The position numbers and the translations under genes were made by a program. DNA of 64,000 bases from Dryocola sp051297175 (GTDB lineage Bacteria > Pseudomonadota > Gammaproteobacteria > Enterobacterales > Enterobacteriaceae), in assembly GCF_051297175.1 (NCBI RefSeq), contig NZ_JBINNY010000001.1, forward strand, positions 3,782,001 to 3,846,000. The letters run 5' to 3'. Position 1 is the first letter of the stretch. Each line of letters begins with the position of its first letter. Positions 8,436 through 17,615 of the stretch are shown piece by piece. The notes beneath the pieces were generated by a model, which made no database searches, was not told the origin of the DNA, and saw only the letters and a list, made by a program, of their open reading frames with translations.

Positions 8436-9236
8436 ATGGGTCTGCTATCGCGAATTAGCTCATTATTTTCAAGCCTTTCCACCAAAACCTATCCCTGGCC
8501 TGCCCTTGACGTTGTGCTTCCCGGCGACCGCCATCTCCACCTGGTGGGCAGCATTCATATGGGTACGCGTGATATGGCTCCCCTTGCGCAGCCGTTGATT
8601 GAAAAGCTGCGCGCGGCGGACGCGCTGATCGTCGAGGCCGATATTTCAGAAAGCGGTTCCCCCTTCACCCACGTGGCCGAAGAGATCTCCCTCGAGCAGC
8701 GCCTTTCCCCCGAGGACTGGCAGCGGGTGACCGCGCTTGCTCAGGAGCTGGGAATATCCCTTGAAAGCATCGATAGCCAGCCCGCGTGGCAGATAGCGCT
8801 GGTGCTGCAGGCGCATCAGGCGCAGCGGCTTGGGCTACGCCCGGACTACGGCATTGATTTTCAGCTGCTGGAAGCGGCAAAGGCGATGTCGGTGCCGGTG
8901 ATCGAGCTGGAGGGCGCGCAGAGCCAGATCGATCTTCTCACGCAGCTCCCCGAAGGCGGCATGCCGCTGTTGCAGGACACCCTCACCCACTGGCATACCA
9001 ACGCGCGGCTGCTGCAAATGATGATCGGCTGGTGGCTGGAATCCCCGCCGCCGCAGGAGAAAATTACGCTTCCCAACACGTTTGGCGACGAGCTATACGA
9101 TGTGCTTATGCACCAGCGCAACCGCCAGTGGCTGACGTTTCTGAACCAGCTCCCCGCCGGGCGCTACGTGGTGGCGGTCGGCGCGCTGCATCTTTACGGG
9201 GAAGGGAATCTACCTGAGCTGTTGAAAAATAGATAA
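8436..9236 (+). CDS. ybaP: YbaP, TraB/GumN-family protein
   Basis: A 266-residue protein of the TraB/PrgY/GumN (TIKI-like) family. It shows the two signature blocks: an N-terminal GSIHMGTRD (residues ~37-45) and a C-terminal VGALHLYGEGN, with a conserved Glu in DALIVEADISES between them. The family is related to metal-dependent proteases such as eukaryotic TIKI; the activity of bacterial YbaP is unknown. Its stop codon overlaps the U-tract of the antisense chiX terminator. Confidence 0.92.
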   Translation: MGLLSRISSLFSSLSTKTYPWPALDVVLPGDRHLHLVGSIHMGTRDMAPLAQPLIEKLRAADALIVEADISESGSPFTHVAEEISLEQRLSPEDWQRVTALAQELGISLESIDSQPAWQIALVLQAHQAQRLGLRPDYGIDFQLLEAAKAMSVPVIELEGAQSQIDLLTQLPEGGMPLLQDTLTHWHTNARLLQMMIGWWLESPPPQEKITLPNTFGDELYDVLMHQRNRQWLTFLNQLPAGRYVVAVGALHLYGEGNLPELLKNR

Positions 9237-9320
9237 AAAAATGGCCAATATCGCTATTGGCCCGTCAAAGAGGAATAAGTTTATTATTGTAGTTATTTCG
9301 GTCGAATTAACGACCGAAGT
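9235..9320 (-). ncRNA. chiX: Small RNA ChiX (MicM/SroB)
   Basis: On the minus strand there is a 5' hairpin (TTCGGTCG / CGACCGAA, 9297-9318), an unstructured stretch ending ATTCCTCTTTGACGGG, and a strong terminator (GGCCAATAGCGATATTGGCC followed by seven T). The middle and 3' part match E. coli ChiX, which lies in the same ybaP-ybaK gap. ChiX is an Hfq-binding RNA that silences the chitoporin mRNA (chiP) and dpiB and is itself titrated by the chbBC RNA. The 5' hairpin differs in sequence from E. coli but keeps the fold. The exact 5' end is inferred. Confidence 0.9.
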
Positions 9321-9444
9321 CGGAATTGTCGCTCAATGCGACGATTTACGCCACATTATTCATTAGGATTATAGTATCAATAAGACATATCACGCAGATT
9401 ACTAATCTGTGCGATTTTGAGACACATTGACCGGGAAGGATGAA

Positions 9445-9924
9445 ATGACGCCCGCCGTAAAACTCCTCGAAAAGAATAAAATTCCGTTTCAGCTGCACGC
9501 CTACGACCACGATCCCAACGAGACCAACTTTGGTGATGAAGTGGTTCGCAAGCTGGGGCTTAACGCCGAGCAGGTTTATAAAACGCTGCTGGTGGCGATG
9601 AACGGCGATATGAAACATCTGGCCGTGGCGGTGACGCCGGTGTCCGGGCAGCTCGACCTGAAAAAGGTCGCGAAGGCGCTGGGGGCAAAAAAAGTAGATA
9701 TGGCAGACCCGACGGTCGCGCAGCGCGTAACCGGGTATCTGGTTGGCGGCATCAGCCCGCTGGGGCAAAAGAAACGCCTGCCGACGGTTATTGACGCGCC
9801 GGCGCAGGCGTTTGACGCGATTTATATTTCCGGCGGCAAGCGCGGGCTGGATATCGAGCTTGCCGCCGGGGATCTCGCGGCGCTGCTGGGTGCGACTTTT
9901 GCGGATATTGCTCGCCGGGATTAA
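9445..9924 (+). CDS. ybaK: YbaK, Cys-tRNA(Pro)/Cys-tRNA(Cys) deacylase
   Basis: A 159-residue trans-editing enzyme that hydrolyses Cys mischarged on tRNA(Pro). It shows the YbaK/INS fold with the catalytic Lys region TLLVAMNGD, the Gly-rich loop YLVGGISPLGQKKRLPT, and the C-terminal YISGGKRGLDIELAAGD. I chose the start MTPAVKLLEKNKI (matches E. coli, 159 residues, with GGAAGGA upstream) rather than an in-frame ATG six codons earlier. Confidence 0.95.
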   Translation: MTPAVKLLEKNKIPFQLHAYDHDPNETNFGDEVVRKLGLNAEQVYKTLLVAMNGDMKHLAVAVTPVSGQLDLKKVAKALGAKKVDMADPTVAQRVTGYLVGGISPLGQKKRLPTVIDAPAQAFDAIYISGGKRGLDIELAAGDLAALLGATFADIARRD

Positions 9925-9936
9925 ACGAGTGAGAAG

Positions 9937-10012
9937 GTGGATGGCGCTTCGCTTATCCACCCTACCCTGGTATGGCGTAGGTCGGATAAGCGCAAGCGCC
10001 ATCCGACATTTA
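9937..10012. repeat. REP pair (BIME)
   Basis: Two REP units in the ybaK-ushA convergent gap: GTGGATGGCGCTTCGCTTATCCACC and GTAGGTCGGATAAGCGC followed by GCGCCATCCGAC. Confidence 0.8.
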
Positions 10013-10030
10013 CCATGAAGGCCTCTGCGC

Positions 10031-11683
10031 CTACTGCCAGCTCACCTCGCCTTTCGGCTCGAAGGTGTTCACGTCCAGCGGCGAGTTTTGCTCGATGTAC
10101 TGTTTTAGCACCTCGGCGTCCACGAAGCCGGTGTTGACGTAGCCCGGTTTTTTGTCAATGGCCGGGTAGCCGTCGCCGCCGGTGGCGTTAAAGCTAAGCG
10201 TTGCCATGCGGTAGTTTTTGGCGGGGTCGACCGGCTCGCCTTTGATCTTCAGATCCTGCAGGCCGCCTGCCGTTGCCACAAAACTTACGTTGGCGAACTG
10301 CGGATAGGCACCGGAATCCGGCGTTTTCTTCGCCACTTCGGTCAGGTACTCAGTCACCTCTTTGCCCGGCATATCCACATACGCCACCGTGTTGCCAAAC
10401 GGCTGCACCTTGAGCACGTCTTTATAGGTGATATCCCCTGCTTCGATGGAGTCGCGGATGCCGCCGCCGCTCATCACGCCGAAGTCAGCGCTGGTGCGCG
10501 CGATTTGCGCCGCAAGGATCACGCGCGCGAGGTTAGTCTGTACGAAGCGAACCTTGCTGCGATCCCCTTCCAGATGCCCGTTTACGCTGCCCACTTTCAC
10601 CTTCAGCTGCGCCTGGCCTTTGTTCTGGAACGGCGTAAGCAGCGAGAGCATCTGCTGGTTTTCAGAGATTTGCGGGGTGTAAAGCACGCGCTCGCTCTCG
10701 CCGTTGTCGTAGGTGATTTTCTTCTTCAGGTTGATAGGGATGAGCTGATAGCGCACCAGCTTCATTTCGCCGTTGCGGAATTCGAAGTCCGCGCGCCCCA
10801 CGTATTTGCCCCACTCGTGCGCCTGCACGATCCAGATGCCGTTTTGCTTGTCCGGCGCGCACGGCGTACCCGGCACGTAATCCACCTGTTTTTTGTTTTC
10901 AGAGACCATGCAAACCGGGTTCTGCGAGTGACCGCCCACAATCATGGTCAGCGCCCCGGCTGGCAGGCTGCGCGCCATTTCGACGTCGCCCGGCGCGTTG
11001 GAGCCGTGGTCACCGTTGTCGTAGTGGCCCATATGGGTTGCGGCGATGATCACGTCAGGCTGTTCGTTGGCCTGCAGCTCCTGAATCACCAGCTTCGCCT
11101 CATCGGCGGGCTTGCGGAATTCGATATCGGTGAAGAATTCGGGGTTGCCGATTTTCGCGGTGTCGTCGGTCGTCAGGCCAATTACCGCGATCTTAATGCC
11201 CTGCGGCTTGAAGATCGCCCACGGCTTGAACAGGCGTTCGCCGGTGCTTTTCTGATAAATATTTGCGGAGAGAAGCGGGAACTTCGCCCACTTTTCCTGC
11301 TGGCGCAGCACCGACAGCGGGTTGTCGAATTCATGGTTGCCGACGGCCATCGCATCGTAGCCAATCAGGTTCATGCCGCGGAAATCAGGCTCCGCGTCCT
11401 GCAGGTCGGATTCCGGCACGCCGGTGTTGATATCGCCGCCGGAGAGCAGAAGCACGCTGCCGCCCTGCTGAGCAACCTCTTTACGCACGCTGTCCACCAG
11501 CGTTTTCTGCGCCGCCAGGCCATATTCGCCGTATTCATTGCGCCAGAAGTGACCGTGATGGTCGTTGGTGTGCAAAATCGTGATGTTATACGTTTTATCT
11601 TTTTCCCAGGCCAGCGCCGAGGCGCTGGTTAAACTCAGCGCCACCATCAGCGACGAGGCAAGCCCTTTAATTGCGAACCGCAT
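10031..11683 (-). CDS. ushA: UshA, periplasmic UDP-sugar hydrolase / 5'-nucleotidase
   Basis: A 550-residue periplasmic metallophosphoesterase that hydrolyses extracellular nucleotides and UDP-sugars to nucleosides that can be taken up; the length equals that of E. coli UshA. A signal peptide (residues 1-25, cleavage near ASALA-WEKD) is followed by the N-terminal metal domain (HTNDHHGHF, GGDINTG, GNHEFDNP, ATHMGHY, GGHSQNP) and the C-terminal substrate domain (SGGGIRDSI, NATGGDGYP). The start is the ATG with GGAG seven bases upstream; the open frame extends further but without signal or family support. Confidence 0.97.
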   Translation of the reverse strand: MRFAIKGLASSLMVALSLTSASALAWEKDKTYNITILHTNDHHGHFWRNEYGEYGLAAQKTLVDSVRKEVAQQGGSVLLLSGGDINTGVPESDLQDAEPDFRGMNLIGYDAMAVGNHEFDNPLSVLRQQEKWAKFPLLSANIYQKSTGERLFKPWAIFKPQGIKIAVIGLTTDDTAKIGNPEFFTDIEFRKPADEAKLVIQELQANEQPDVIIAATHMGHYDNGDHGSNAPGDVEMARSLPAGALTMIVGGHSQNPVCMVSENKKQVDYVPGTPCAPDKQNGIWIVQAHEWGKYVGRADFEFRNGEMKLVRYQLIPINLKKKITYDNGESERVLYTPQISENQQMLSLLTPFQNKGQAQLKVKVGSVNGHLEGDRSKVRFVQTNLARVILAAQIARTSADFGVMSGGGIRDSIEAGDITYKDVLKVQPFGNTVAYVDMPGKEVTEYLTEVAKKTPDSGAYPQFANVSFVATAGGLQDLKIKGEPVDPAKNYRMATLSFNATGGDGYPAIDKKPGYVNTGFVDAEVLKQYIEQNSPLDVNTFEPKGEVSWQ

Positions 11684-11883
11684 TGAAAATCTCCATGTTC
11701 TAAACCTGATGCGCACCAATATCAGAATGTTAGCAGGATAGACAAATAAGTTTTGCGAATTGCGACTTTCTTCATATCTAGCCTGCAGGTATGTTAGCAG
11801 GGTAACAATACGCGGCGGATATTCCTGCAATCCGCTCCAACCTATTTGTTCGTACAATAATAACCAGCTCCTGACAGGTATTT

Positions 11884-13089
11884 ATGGCAACCTCACAAAC
11901 CCTCACGCCGTCGGAACCGACCAAGGCGCGTACCTCATTTGGCATTTTAGGGGCCATCAGCCTCTCGCATCTGCTTAATGACATGATTCAATCGCTGATT
12001 CTTGCGCTCTACCCGCTGCTACAGGCCGAGTTTACGCTCAGCTTCGTGCAGATTGGGCTTATCACCCTTACCTTCCAGCTCGCCTCATCGCTATTGCAGC
12101 CGGTGGTGGGCTACTACACCGATAAATACCCGATGCCGTGGTCGCTGCCGATCGGCATGTGCTTTACGCTGTGCGGGCTGGTGCTGCTGGCGATGGCGGG
12201 GAGTTTCCATATGGTGCTGCTTGCGGCGGCGCTGGTGGGGACGGGCTCGTCAATCTTCCACCCTGAATCCTCGCGCGTGGCGCGTATGGCTTCCGGCGGA
12301 CGTCACGGGCTTGCGCAGTCGCTGTTCCAGGTGGGCGGCAACTTCGGCAGCTCGCTCGGGCCTTTGCTTGCCGCGCTGATTATTGCGCCTTACGGCAAGG
12401 GCAACGTGGCGTGGTTTGTATTAGCCGCGTTGCTGGCGATTGTGGTGCTGTTGCAGGTGAGCCGCTGGTACGCCGCGCAGCATCTGATTGCCAAGGGCAA
12501 GCCGAAAGCCGCGGTGGTCAACCCGCTGCCGCGCAATAAGGTTATCCTCGCGGTTTCTATTCTGCTGATGCTGATTTTCTCGAAGTACTTTTATATGGCG
12601 AGCATCAGCAGCTATTACACCTTCTATCTGATGGACAAGTTTGGCCTGTCGGTGCAGAACGCCCAGTTCCACCTGTTTGCATTTCTGTTTGCCGTCGCGG
12701 CGGGCACGGTCATCGGCGGCCCGGTTGGGGACAAAATTGGCCGTAAATACGTCATTTGGGGCTCAATTCTCGGCGTAGCGCCGTTTACACTGGTTTTACC
12801 CTACGCCACGCTTTACTGGACGGGGATTTTAACCGTCATCATCGGCTTTATTCTCGCCTCCGCTTTTTCGGCGATTCTGGTGTATGCCCAGGAGCTGATG
12901 CCGGGGCGTATCGGTATGGTTTCCGGGCTGTTTTTCGGATTTGCCTTTGGCATGGGCGGCCTGGGGGCGGCGGTGCTGGGACTGGTTGCTGACCACACAA
13001 GTATCGAGTTGGTCTACAAAATCTGTGCCTTCCTCCCTCTGCTGGGTATTTTGACCATATTCCTGCCTGATAATCGTCATAAATCGTGA
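11884..13089 (+). CDS. fsr: Fosmidomycin resistance protein, MFS efflux transporter
   Basis: A 401-residue major facilitator with 12 predicted membrane helices. The N-terminus (ISLSHLLNDMIQSLILALYP) and the cytoplasmic loop GGPVGDKIGRKYV (MFS motif A in the second half) match E. coli Fsr, a proton-driven exporter conferring fosmidomycin resistance. It is divergent from ushA with a ~200-bp gap. Confidence 0.94.
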   Translation: MATSQTLTPSEPTKARTSFGILGAISLSHLLNDMIQSLILALYPLLQAEFTLSFVQIGLITLTFQLASSLLQPVVGYYTDKYPMPWSLPIGMCFTLCGLVLLAMAGSFHMVLLAAALVGTGSSIFHPESSRVARMASGGRHGLAQSLFQVGGNFGSSLGPLLAALIIAPYGKGNVAWFVLAALLAIVVLLQVSRWYAAQHLIAKGKPKAAVVNPLPRNKVILAVSILLMLIFSKYFYMASISSYYTFYLMDKFGLSVQNAQFHLFAFLFAVAAGTVIGGPVGDKIGRKYVIWGSILGVAPFTLVLPYATLYWTGILTVIIGFILASAFSAILVYAQELMPGRIGMVSGLFFGFAFGMGGLGAAVLGLVADHTSIELVYKICAFLPLLGILTIFLPDNRHKS

Positions 13090-13095
13090 CTTTAA

Positions 13096-13125
13096 CCGGC
13101 CAAAGCATTGCCTTGGCCGGTTGTT
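13096..13125 (+). terminator. Rho-independent terminator after fsr
   Basis: Stem CCGGCCAA(A)GC / GCCTTGGCCGG followed by TTGTT, six bases after the fsr stop. Confidence 0.75.
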
Positions 13126-13324
13126 ATCCCCATATTCCGCTATACCTTCCCCGCTATAAGTGGCTGAAACGCTGCTCCGCGTGTTTTTTTTGTCGAAATG
13201 CGCTTTTTATTAAACATTCAACAATTATTCATAAACGCCGATAAAGAAATTGTCATAAACTATTACTGTGACATATGGAGTTTCAGCCTGATTTTTGGAC
13301 CCAACGCTTACGAAAGGAGACGGA

Positions 13325-15001
13325 ATGCATCACGCTACACCGCTTATTACCACCATTGTCGGCGGCCTTGTGCTCGCTTTTTTACTGGGTATGCTCGCCA
13401 ACAAGCTGCGCATATCGCCACTGGTGGGCTATTTGTTAGCAGGAGTGCTTGCGGGTCCTTTTACGCCAGGGTTTGTCGCTGACACCAAATTAGCCCCCGA
13501 ACTGGCAGAGCTGGGCGTTATTCTGCTGATGTTCGGCGTCGGGCTGCACTTTTCACTGAAGGATTTAATGGCGGTAAAGACCATCGCCATCCCCGGAGCG
13601 ATCGCACAGATAGCCGTGGCGACGTTACTGGGCATGGCGCTTTCCGCACTGATGGGCTGGTCGCTGATGACCGGCATCGTCTTTGGTCTGTGTCTTTCCA
13701 CAGCGAGTACCGTGGTTTTACTGCGCGCGCTTGAGGAACGGCAGCTAATAGATAGCCAGCGCGGACAAATCGCCATCGGCTGGCTGATCGTAGAAGATTT
13801 GGTGATGGTGCTGACGCTGGTGCTGCTGCCTGCGGTGGCGGGCATGCTGGAGAAAGGCGACGTCGGCCTGGCCTCGCTGTCCCTTGATATGGCGCTGACC
13901 ATCGGTAAAGTCGTGGCGTTTATCGCCATTATGCTGGTCGTGGGCCGCCGCCTGGTGCCGTGGATTCTGGCACGCAGCGCGGCAACCGGTTCGCGCGAGC
14001 TGTTCACGCTGTCCGTATTAGCCCTGGCGCTGGGCATTGCTTTCGGCGCGGTCGAGCTGTTCGACGTTTCCTTTGCGCTGGGCGCGTTCTTCGCCGGCAT
14101 GGTGCTGAACGAATCTGAGCTAAGCCACCGCGCGGCGCACGATACGCTGCCGCTGCGCGATGCGTTTGCGGTGCTGTTCTTTGTTTCCGTCGGCATGCTG
14201 TTCGACCCGATGATCCTTATTCAGGAGCCGCTGGCGGTCGTCGGCACGCTGGCCATTATCGTCTTCGGCAAGTCCGTCGCCGCGTTCGGCCTGGTGCGCC
14301 TGTTCGGCCACTCGCAGCGTACGGCGTTAACCATCGCCACCAGCCTCGCGCAGATCGGTGAGTTCGCGTTTATCCTCGCGGGCCTCGGCATGGCGCTCAA
14401 TCTGCTGCCGCAAAACGGCCAGAATCTGGTGCTGGCAGGGGCGATTCTGTCGATTATGCTCAACCCAATCCTGTTCGCGGTGCTCGAGCGCTACCTGTTA
14501 AAAACCGAAACCCTCGAAGAGCAGACGCTGGAAGAGGCAACCGAAGAAGAGAAGCAAATTCCGGTGGATATCTGCAACCACGCGCTGCTGGTCGGCTTTG
14601 GCCGCGTCGGCAGCCTGCTGGGCGAGAAGCTGATGGCGCAGGGCATTCCGCTGGTGGTGGTGGAAACCTCCCGCAGCCGCGTGGACGAGCTGCGCGAGCG
14701 CGGCGTGCGTGCCGTGCTGGGGAATGCGGCCAATGAAGAGATCATGAATCTCGCCCATCTGGACTGCGCCCGCTGGCTGCTGCTGACCATTCCTAACGGC
14801 TACGAGGCCGGGGAAATCGTCGCGGCGGCGCGGGCGAAGTGCCCGAATATCGAAATCATCGCCCGCGCGCACTATGACGACGAGGTGGATTACATTAGCG
14901 AACGCGGTGCGAATCAGGTGGTGATGGGCGAGCGGGAAATCGCCAATACGATGCTGGGGCTGTTGGATAAGCCTTTGGCGCAGGAAGTGGTGACGGGGTA
15001 G
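13325..15001 (+). CDS. ybaL: YbaL, KefB-type cation:proton antiporter with TrkA-N domain
   Basis: A 558-residue inner-membrane protein of the CPA2 family, same length as E. coli YbaL. The N-terminal part (~1-390) holds about 12 membrane helices with the conserved LSTASTVVLLRALEE and GAFFAGMVLNESE blocks. The C-terminal cytoplasmic TrkA-N/RCK domain (~415-535) has the nucleotide motif LLVGFGRVGSLLG. I chose the start MHHATPL with AAAGGAGAC upstream; an in-frame ATG ten codons earlier lacks family support. The ions moved are not established. Confidence 0.94.
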   Translation: MHHATPLITTIVGGLVLAFLLGMLANKLRISPLVGYLLAGVLAGPFTPGFVADTKLAPELAELGVILLMFGVGLHFSLKDLMAVKTIAIPGAIAQIAVATLLGMALSALMGWSLMTGIVFGLCLSTASTVVLLRALEERQLIDSQRGQIAIGWLIVEDLVMVLTLVLLPAVAGMLEKGDVGLASLSLDMALTIGKVVAFIAIMLVVGRRLVPWILARSAATGSRELFTLSVLALALGIAFGAVELFDVSFALGAFFAGMVLNESELSHRAAHDTLPLRDAFAVLFFVSVGMLFDPMILIQEPLAVVGTLAIIVFGKSVAAFGLVRLFGHSQRTALTIATSLAQIGEFAFILAGLGMALNLLPQNGQNLVLAGAILSIMLNPILFAVLERYLLKTETLEEQTLEEATEEEKQIPVDICNHALLVGFGRVGSLLGEKLMAQGIPLVVVETSRSRVDELRERGVRAVLGNAANEEIMNLAHLDCARWLLLTIPNGYEAGEIVAAARAKCPNIEIIARAHYDDEVDYISERGANQVVMGEREIANTMLGLLDKPLAQEVVTG

Positions 15002-15015
15002 TTTTGTGCTGAGCG

Positions 15016-15103
15016 TCGGATGAATTGTGTCGGGTGGCGGCTTTCGCCTTACCCGACCAACGCCAGGTTAAAGAGTGGATAAGCGCTAGCGCCATCCATC
15101 TTT
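15016..15103. repeat. REP pair (BIME)
   Basis: Units GTCGGGTGGCGGCTTTCGCC followed by TTACCCGACC, and GTGGATAAGCGC followed by GCGCCATCCATC, fill the convergent gap between ybaL and gsk. Confidence 0.8.
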
Positions 15104-15115
15104 CACATCAAAGAA

Positions 15116-16423
15116 TTAGCGATCCCAATAAGACTCTTCGAGGCTATCTTCACGCTCCGGCAGCCCGCGCGTCAGGCGTGGGGAGTGCTGATTTAGCACC
15201 TGATAGCTCACGCGGTTTGCGTATTTGCACACCTGCGCCAGCGACGAATAGGTCAGCCAGGTGAACTGGTGCTTGCTGGAGTTCGGCACGTTGGAGCGGT
15301 GATAGTTGTTCGCGGTGATATCGTGCAGCAGGGCCGCCAGCGCGCCGTCGCCCGCGCCGTTGGTGTTCATTATCTTCTCCGGCCCGCCCATATACGGGGC
15401 GATATGCGAGAAAATGCGCTTCGGCTGCTGGCAGTCTTTGTGACGCATCGCGCGGCTGAACTCATACTGGTTAAATTCGGGAATCGCGCCCGGCAGCAGC
15501 GGATGCTGCGTGGTGCGTTTCGCCGTTTCTTCCGTAAAGCCCGCCATATACAGCCCAACCGGCCCGGCGGTGCAAAGTACCAGGTCAACCCAGTCCAGCG
15601 CCCGGTCGGCGGCGAGCAGCGGATCGCTTTCGCCGGTCAGCGCCAGCCCCTCTTCCTCGTTCATCGCCAGAATCGACACGTGTTCTTTGAGAAACGCCTG
15701 CCACCACTCCGGGTTTTCGGCAATCACATATTTGGTGCCCAGCGTCAGCACCACCGGCACGTTGTGCTTTTTGGCATAGGCGATGGCCTGCATCGTGGCT
15801 TCCGGCATCGGCTCGCCCGGCTTGCAGCGCACCAGGTACGAGGTCAGCACCAGCGCGGACGCCCCGGCAATCACCTCTTCCGGAATGCTTTCCGCGCGCA
15901 GCTGGTTCATGTGCCCAGGGCTTATGGCAAAGGTACGTTCGCCCTGCTCGCCGATAAGCGTAAAGCAGCGGCCAATCGCGCCGTCAACGCCCTGCAGATA
16001 GTTGAGGTCGGTGCGGCTGGAGGTATTGCACAGGTAGCGGTAGGCGTAGCTGCCGATTTCGATATTGCTGCACATAACGCCGAGCAGCACCGAGCGGTCG
16101 TCGGCCAGCACGGAGTAGTTGTGCATGGTATTGCCGATGGTGCCACCGGCAAACTGATGGGTAATCAGCTGTTTTTGCACCAGTTCCTGATACAACGCCT
16201 CGGCGACGTGATCTTCAATGACCAGAGAGTGCCCGAAGCTTAGGCCGTAGCGCTCGACGAACTCGTCGTCCACTTTGGCTTCGATATCTACCAGGGTTTG
16301 ATCGATGCCGACAATCCATGAAGCGCCGGTTTCGTTTTCAGCCTGTGCGACCTGCGTTAACAGCGGATCGCGAGCGCTGACGGGAAAATAGTGTTTGGAT
16401 TTACGTTTACCGGGAAATTTCAT
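15116..16423 (-). CDS. gsk: Inosine/guanosine kinase
   Basis: A 435-residue PfkB/ribokinase-family enzyme that phosphorylates guanosine and inosine in purine salvage. It carries the Gly-Gly motif region QFAGGTIGNTMHNYSVLADD near residue 94 and the PfkB catalytic signature MNTNGAGDGALAALLHDIT with the catalytic Asp. It is nearly co-linear with E. coli Gsk (434 residues). In E. coli aes lies between gsk and hemH; here hemH follows directly. Confidence 0.96.
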   Translation of the reverse strand: MKFPGKRKSKHYFPVSARDPLLTQVAQAENETGASWIVGIDQTLVDIEAKVDDEFVERYGLSFGHSLVIEDHVAEALYQELVQKQLITHQFAGGTIGNTMHNYSVLADDRSVLLGVMCSNIEIGSYAYRYLCNTSSRTDLNYLQGVDGAIGRCFTLIGEQGERTFAISPGHMNQLRAESIPEEVIAGASALVLTSYLVRCKPGEPMPEATMQAIAYAKKHNVPVVLTLGTKYVIAENPEWWQAFLKEHVSILAMNEEEGLALTGESDPLLAADRALDWVDLVLCTAGPVGLYMAGFTEETAKRTTQHPLLPGAIPEFNQYEFSRAMRHKDCQQPKRIFSHIAPYMGGPEKIMNTNGAGDGALAALLHDITANNYHRSNVPNSSKHQFTWLTYSSLAQVCKYANRVSYQVLNQHSPRLTRGLPEREDSLEESYWDR

Positions 16424-16484
16424 GATGTCGGGGCCGTGGCTAATCAGGCCGCGAATGGTAGCACATTCACGGCCCGTGGCGCGA

Positions 16485-17447
16485 TTAGCGATAGCGTGCG
16501 ACCAGGCTGGCCATCATCTCGATATGGGCAGGATCGTCATTGAGCGCGGGAATGTACTCATACTTTGTGCCGCCCGCTTCGATGAACACCTCGCGGTTTT
16601 GCACCGCCATTTCTTCCAGCGTTTCCAGGCAGTCCGCCGAAAAGCCAGGGCACATCACCTGGATGTGTTTTACGCCTTTTTCCGCCAGCATTTTCAGCGT
16701 TTCGTCGGTGTACGGCATCAGCCACGGCTCGCGGCCAAAGCGGGACTGGAAGGTCATCATCACTTTTTCCGGCGGCAGCTCCAGCGCCGACAGCAGCTCG
16801 CGCGTGGTGTCGCGGCAGCGCTGCGGGTAGTCGTCGCCTTCGTTGGCGTAACGCTGCGGAATGCCGTGGTAGGAAAGCAGGAGCAGGTCCGGCTCGCCGT
16901 GCTTTGCGAACGAACGTTTTACCGAGTCCGCGAGCGCGTTGATGTACGCCGTGTCTTCTGCGTAGTCGCGAATCAGTGAGATCGACGGCATGCTGCGGTA
17001 ACCGGCAAAAATCCGCCCCAGCTCGTCCCACACCGCGGCGACGGTGGAACAGGAAAACTGCGGGTAAAGCGGCAGTACCACAATCTGCGTGACGTTATGA
17101 GACAGCAGCTCATCCACCGCGCTTTTCAGCGAGGGGTTGCCGTAGCTCATGCCCAGCGCAACGGGGGTGTCGGGCAAGCGGGCGGCCAGCGCCTGCTGTT
17201 GACGACGGCTGTAGACCATCAGCGGCGAGCCTTCATCCATCCACACGGACTGATAGAGCTTTGCCACGCGCGGGGAGCGCAGCGGCAAAATCACGCCGCG
17301 CAGCAGCGGCCACCAGAGCAGGCGCGGCGTATCAACCACGCGTTTATCGCTCAAAAACTGACGCAGATAGCGATTGACCGCCGCCGGAGTGGGCGCATCG
17401 GGGGTTCCAAGGTTTGCCAATAAAACGCCAATTTTTTCCTGACTCAT
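16485..17447 (-). CDS. hemH: Ferrochelatase
   Basis: A 320-residue class I ferrochelatase that inserts Fe(II) into protoporphyrin IX to make haem, at the cytoplasmic face of the membrane. Conserved blocks are LLANLGTPDAPTP, LSYHGIPQRYANEGDDYPQRC (with the metal-site His) and VMCPGFSADCLETLEE (with the acidic catalytic residues). I chose the ATG at MSQEKIGVLL, five bases after AGGAG, over an in-frame GTG two codons earlier; length then equals E. coli HemH. Confidence 0.96.
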   Translation of the reverse strand: MSQEKIGVLLANLGTPDAPTPAAVNRYLRQFLSDKRVVDTPRLLWWPLLRGVILPLRSPRVAKLYQSVWMDEGSPLMVYSRRQQQALAARLPDTPVALGMSYGNPSLKSAVDELLSHNVTQIVVLPLYPQFSCSTVAAVWDELGRIFAGYRSMPSISLIRDYAEDTAYINALADSVKRSFAKHGEPDLLLLSYHGIPQRYANEGDDYPQRCRDTTRELLSALELPPEKVMMTFQSRFGREPWLMPYTDETLKMLAEKGVKHIQVMCPGFSADCLETLEEMAVQNREVFIEAGGTKYEYIPALNDDPAHIEMMASLVARYR

Positions 17448-17534
17448 TACCACTCCTTATCAACAAAGTGCCGATAATTGTAACTTAAAAGCGCAATGGG
17501 TGAACCGATTACAGCGAAAGGGTAAAAAATGGGC

Positions 17535-17564
17535 AAAAAAATACCAGGAACCTGTCCTGGTATT
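17535..17564 (-). terminator. Rho-independent terminator of adk
   Basis: On the minus strand, AATACCAGGA - CAGGT - TCCTGGTATT is followed by a run of T (seven A on the plus strand at 17535-17541). It lies about 50 bases after the adk stop. Confidence 0.85.
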
Positions 17565-17571
17565 TATCGCT

Positions 17572-17610
17572 GGGGCAGCGGATGGCAGTACGTTTATCCG
17601 CCCTACAAAC
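17572..17610. repeat. REP element
   Basis: Inverted repeat GGGGCAGCGGATGGCAGTAC / GTTTATCCGCCCTACAAACC between the adk terminator hairpin and the adk stop codon. Confidence 0.7.
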
Positions 17611-17615
17611 CCCGT

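Noticed and set aside
9346..10002. Long minus-strand ORF opposite ybaK
   Set aside because: It is antisense to a well-conserved gene and contains translated REP sequence.
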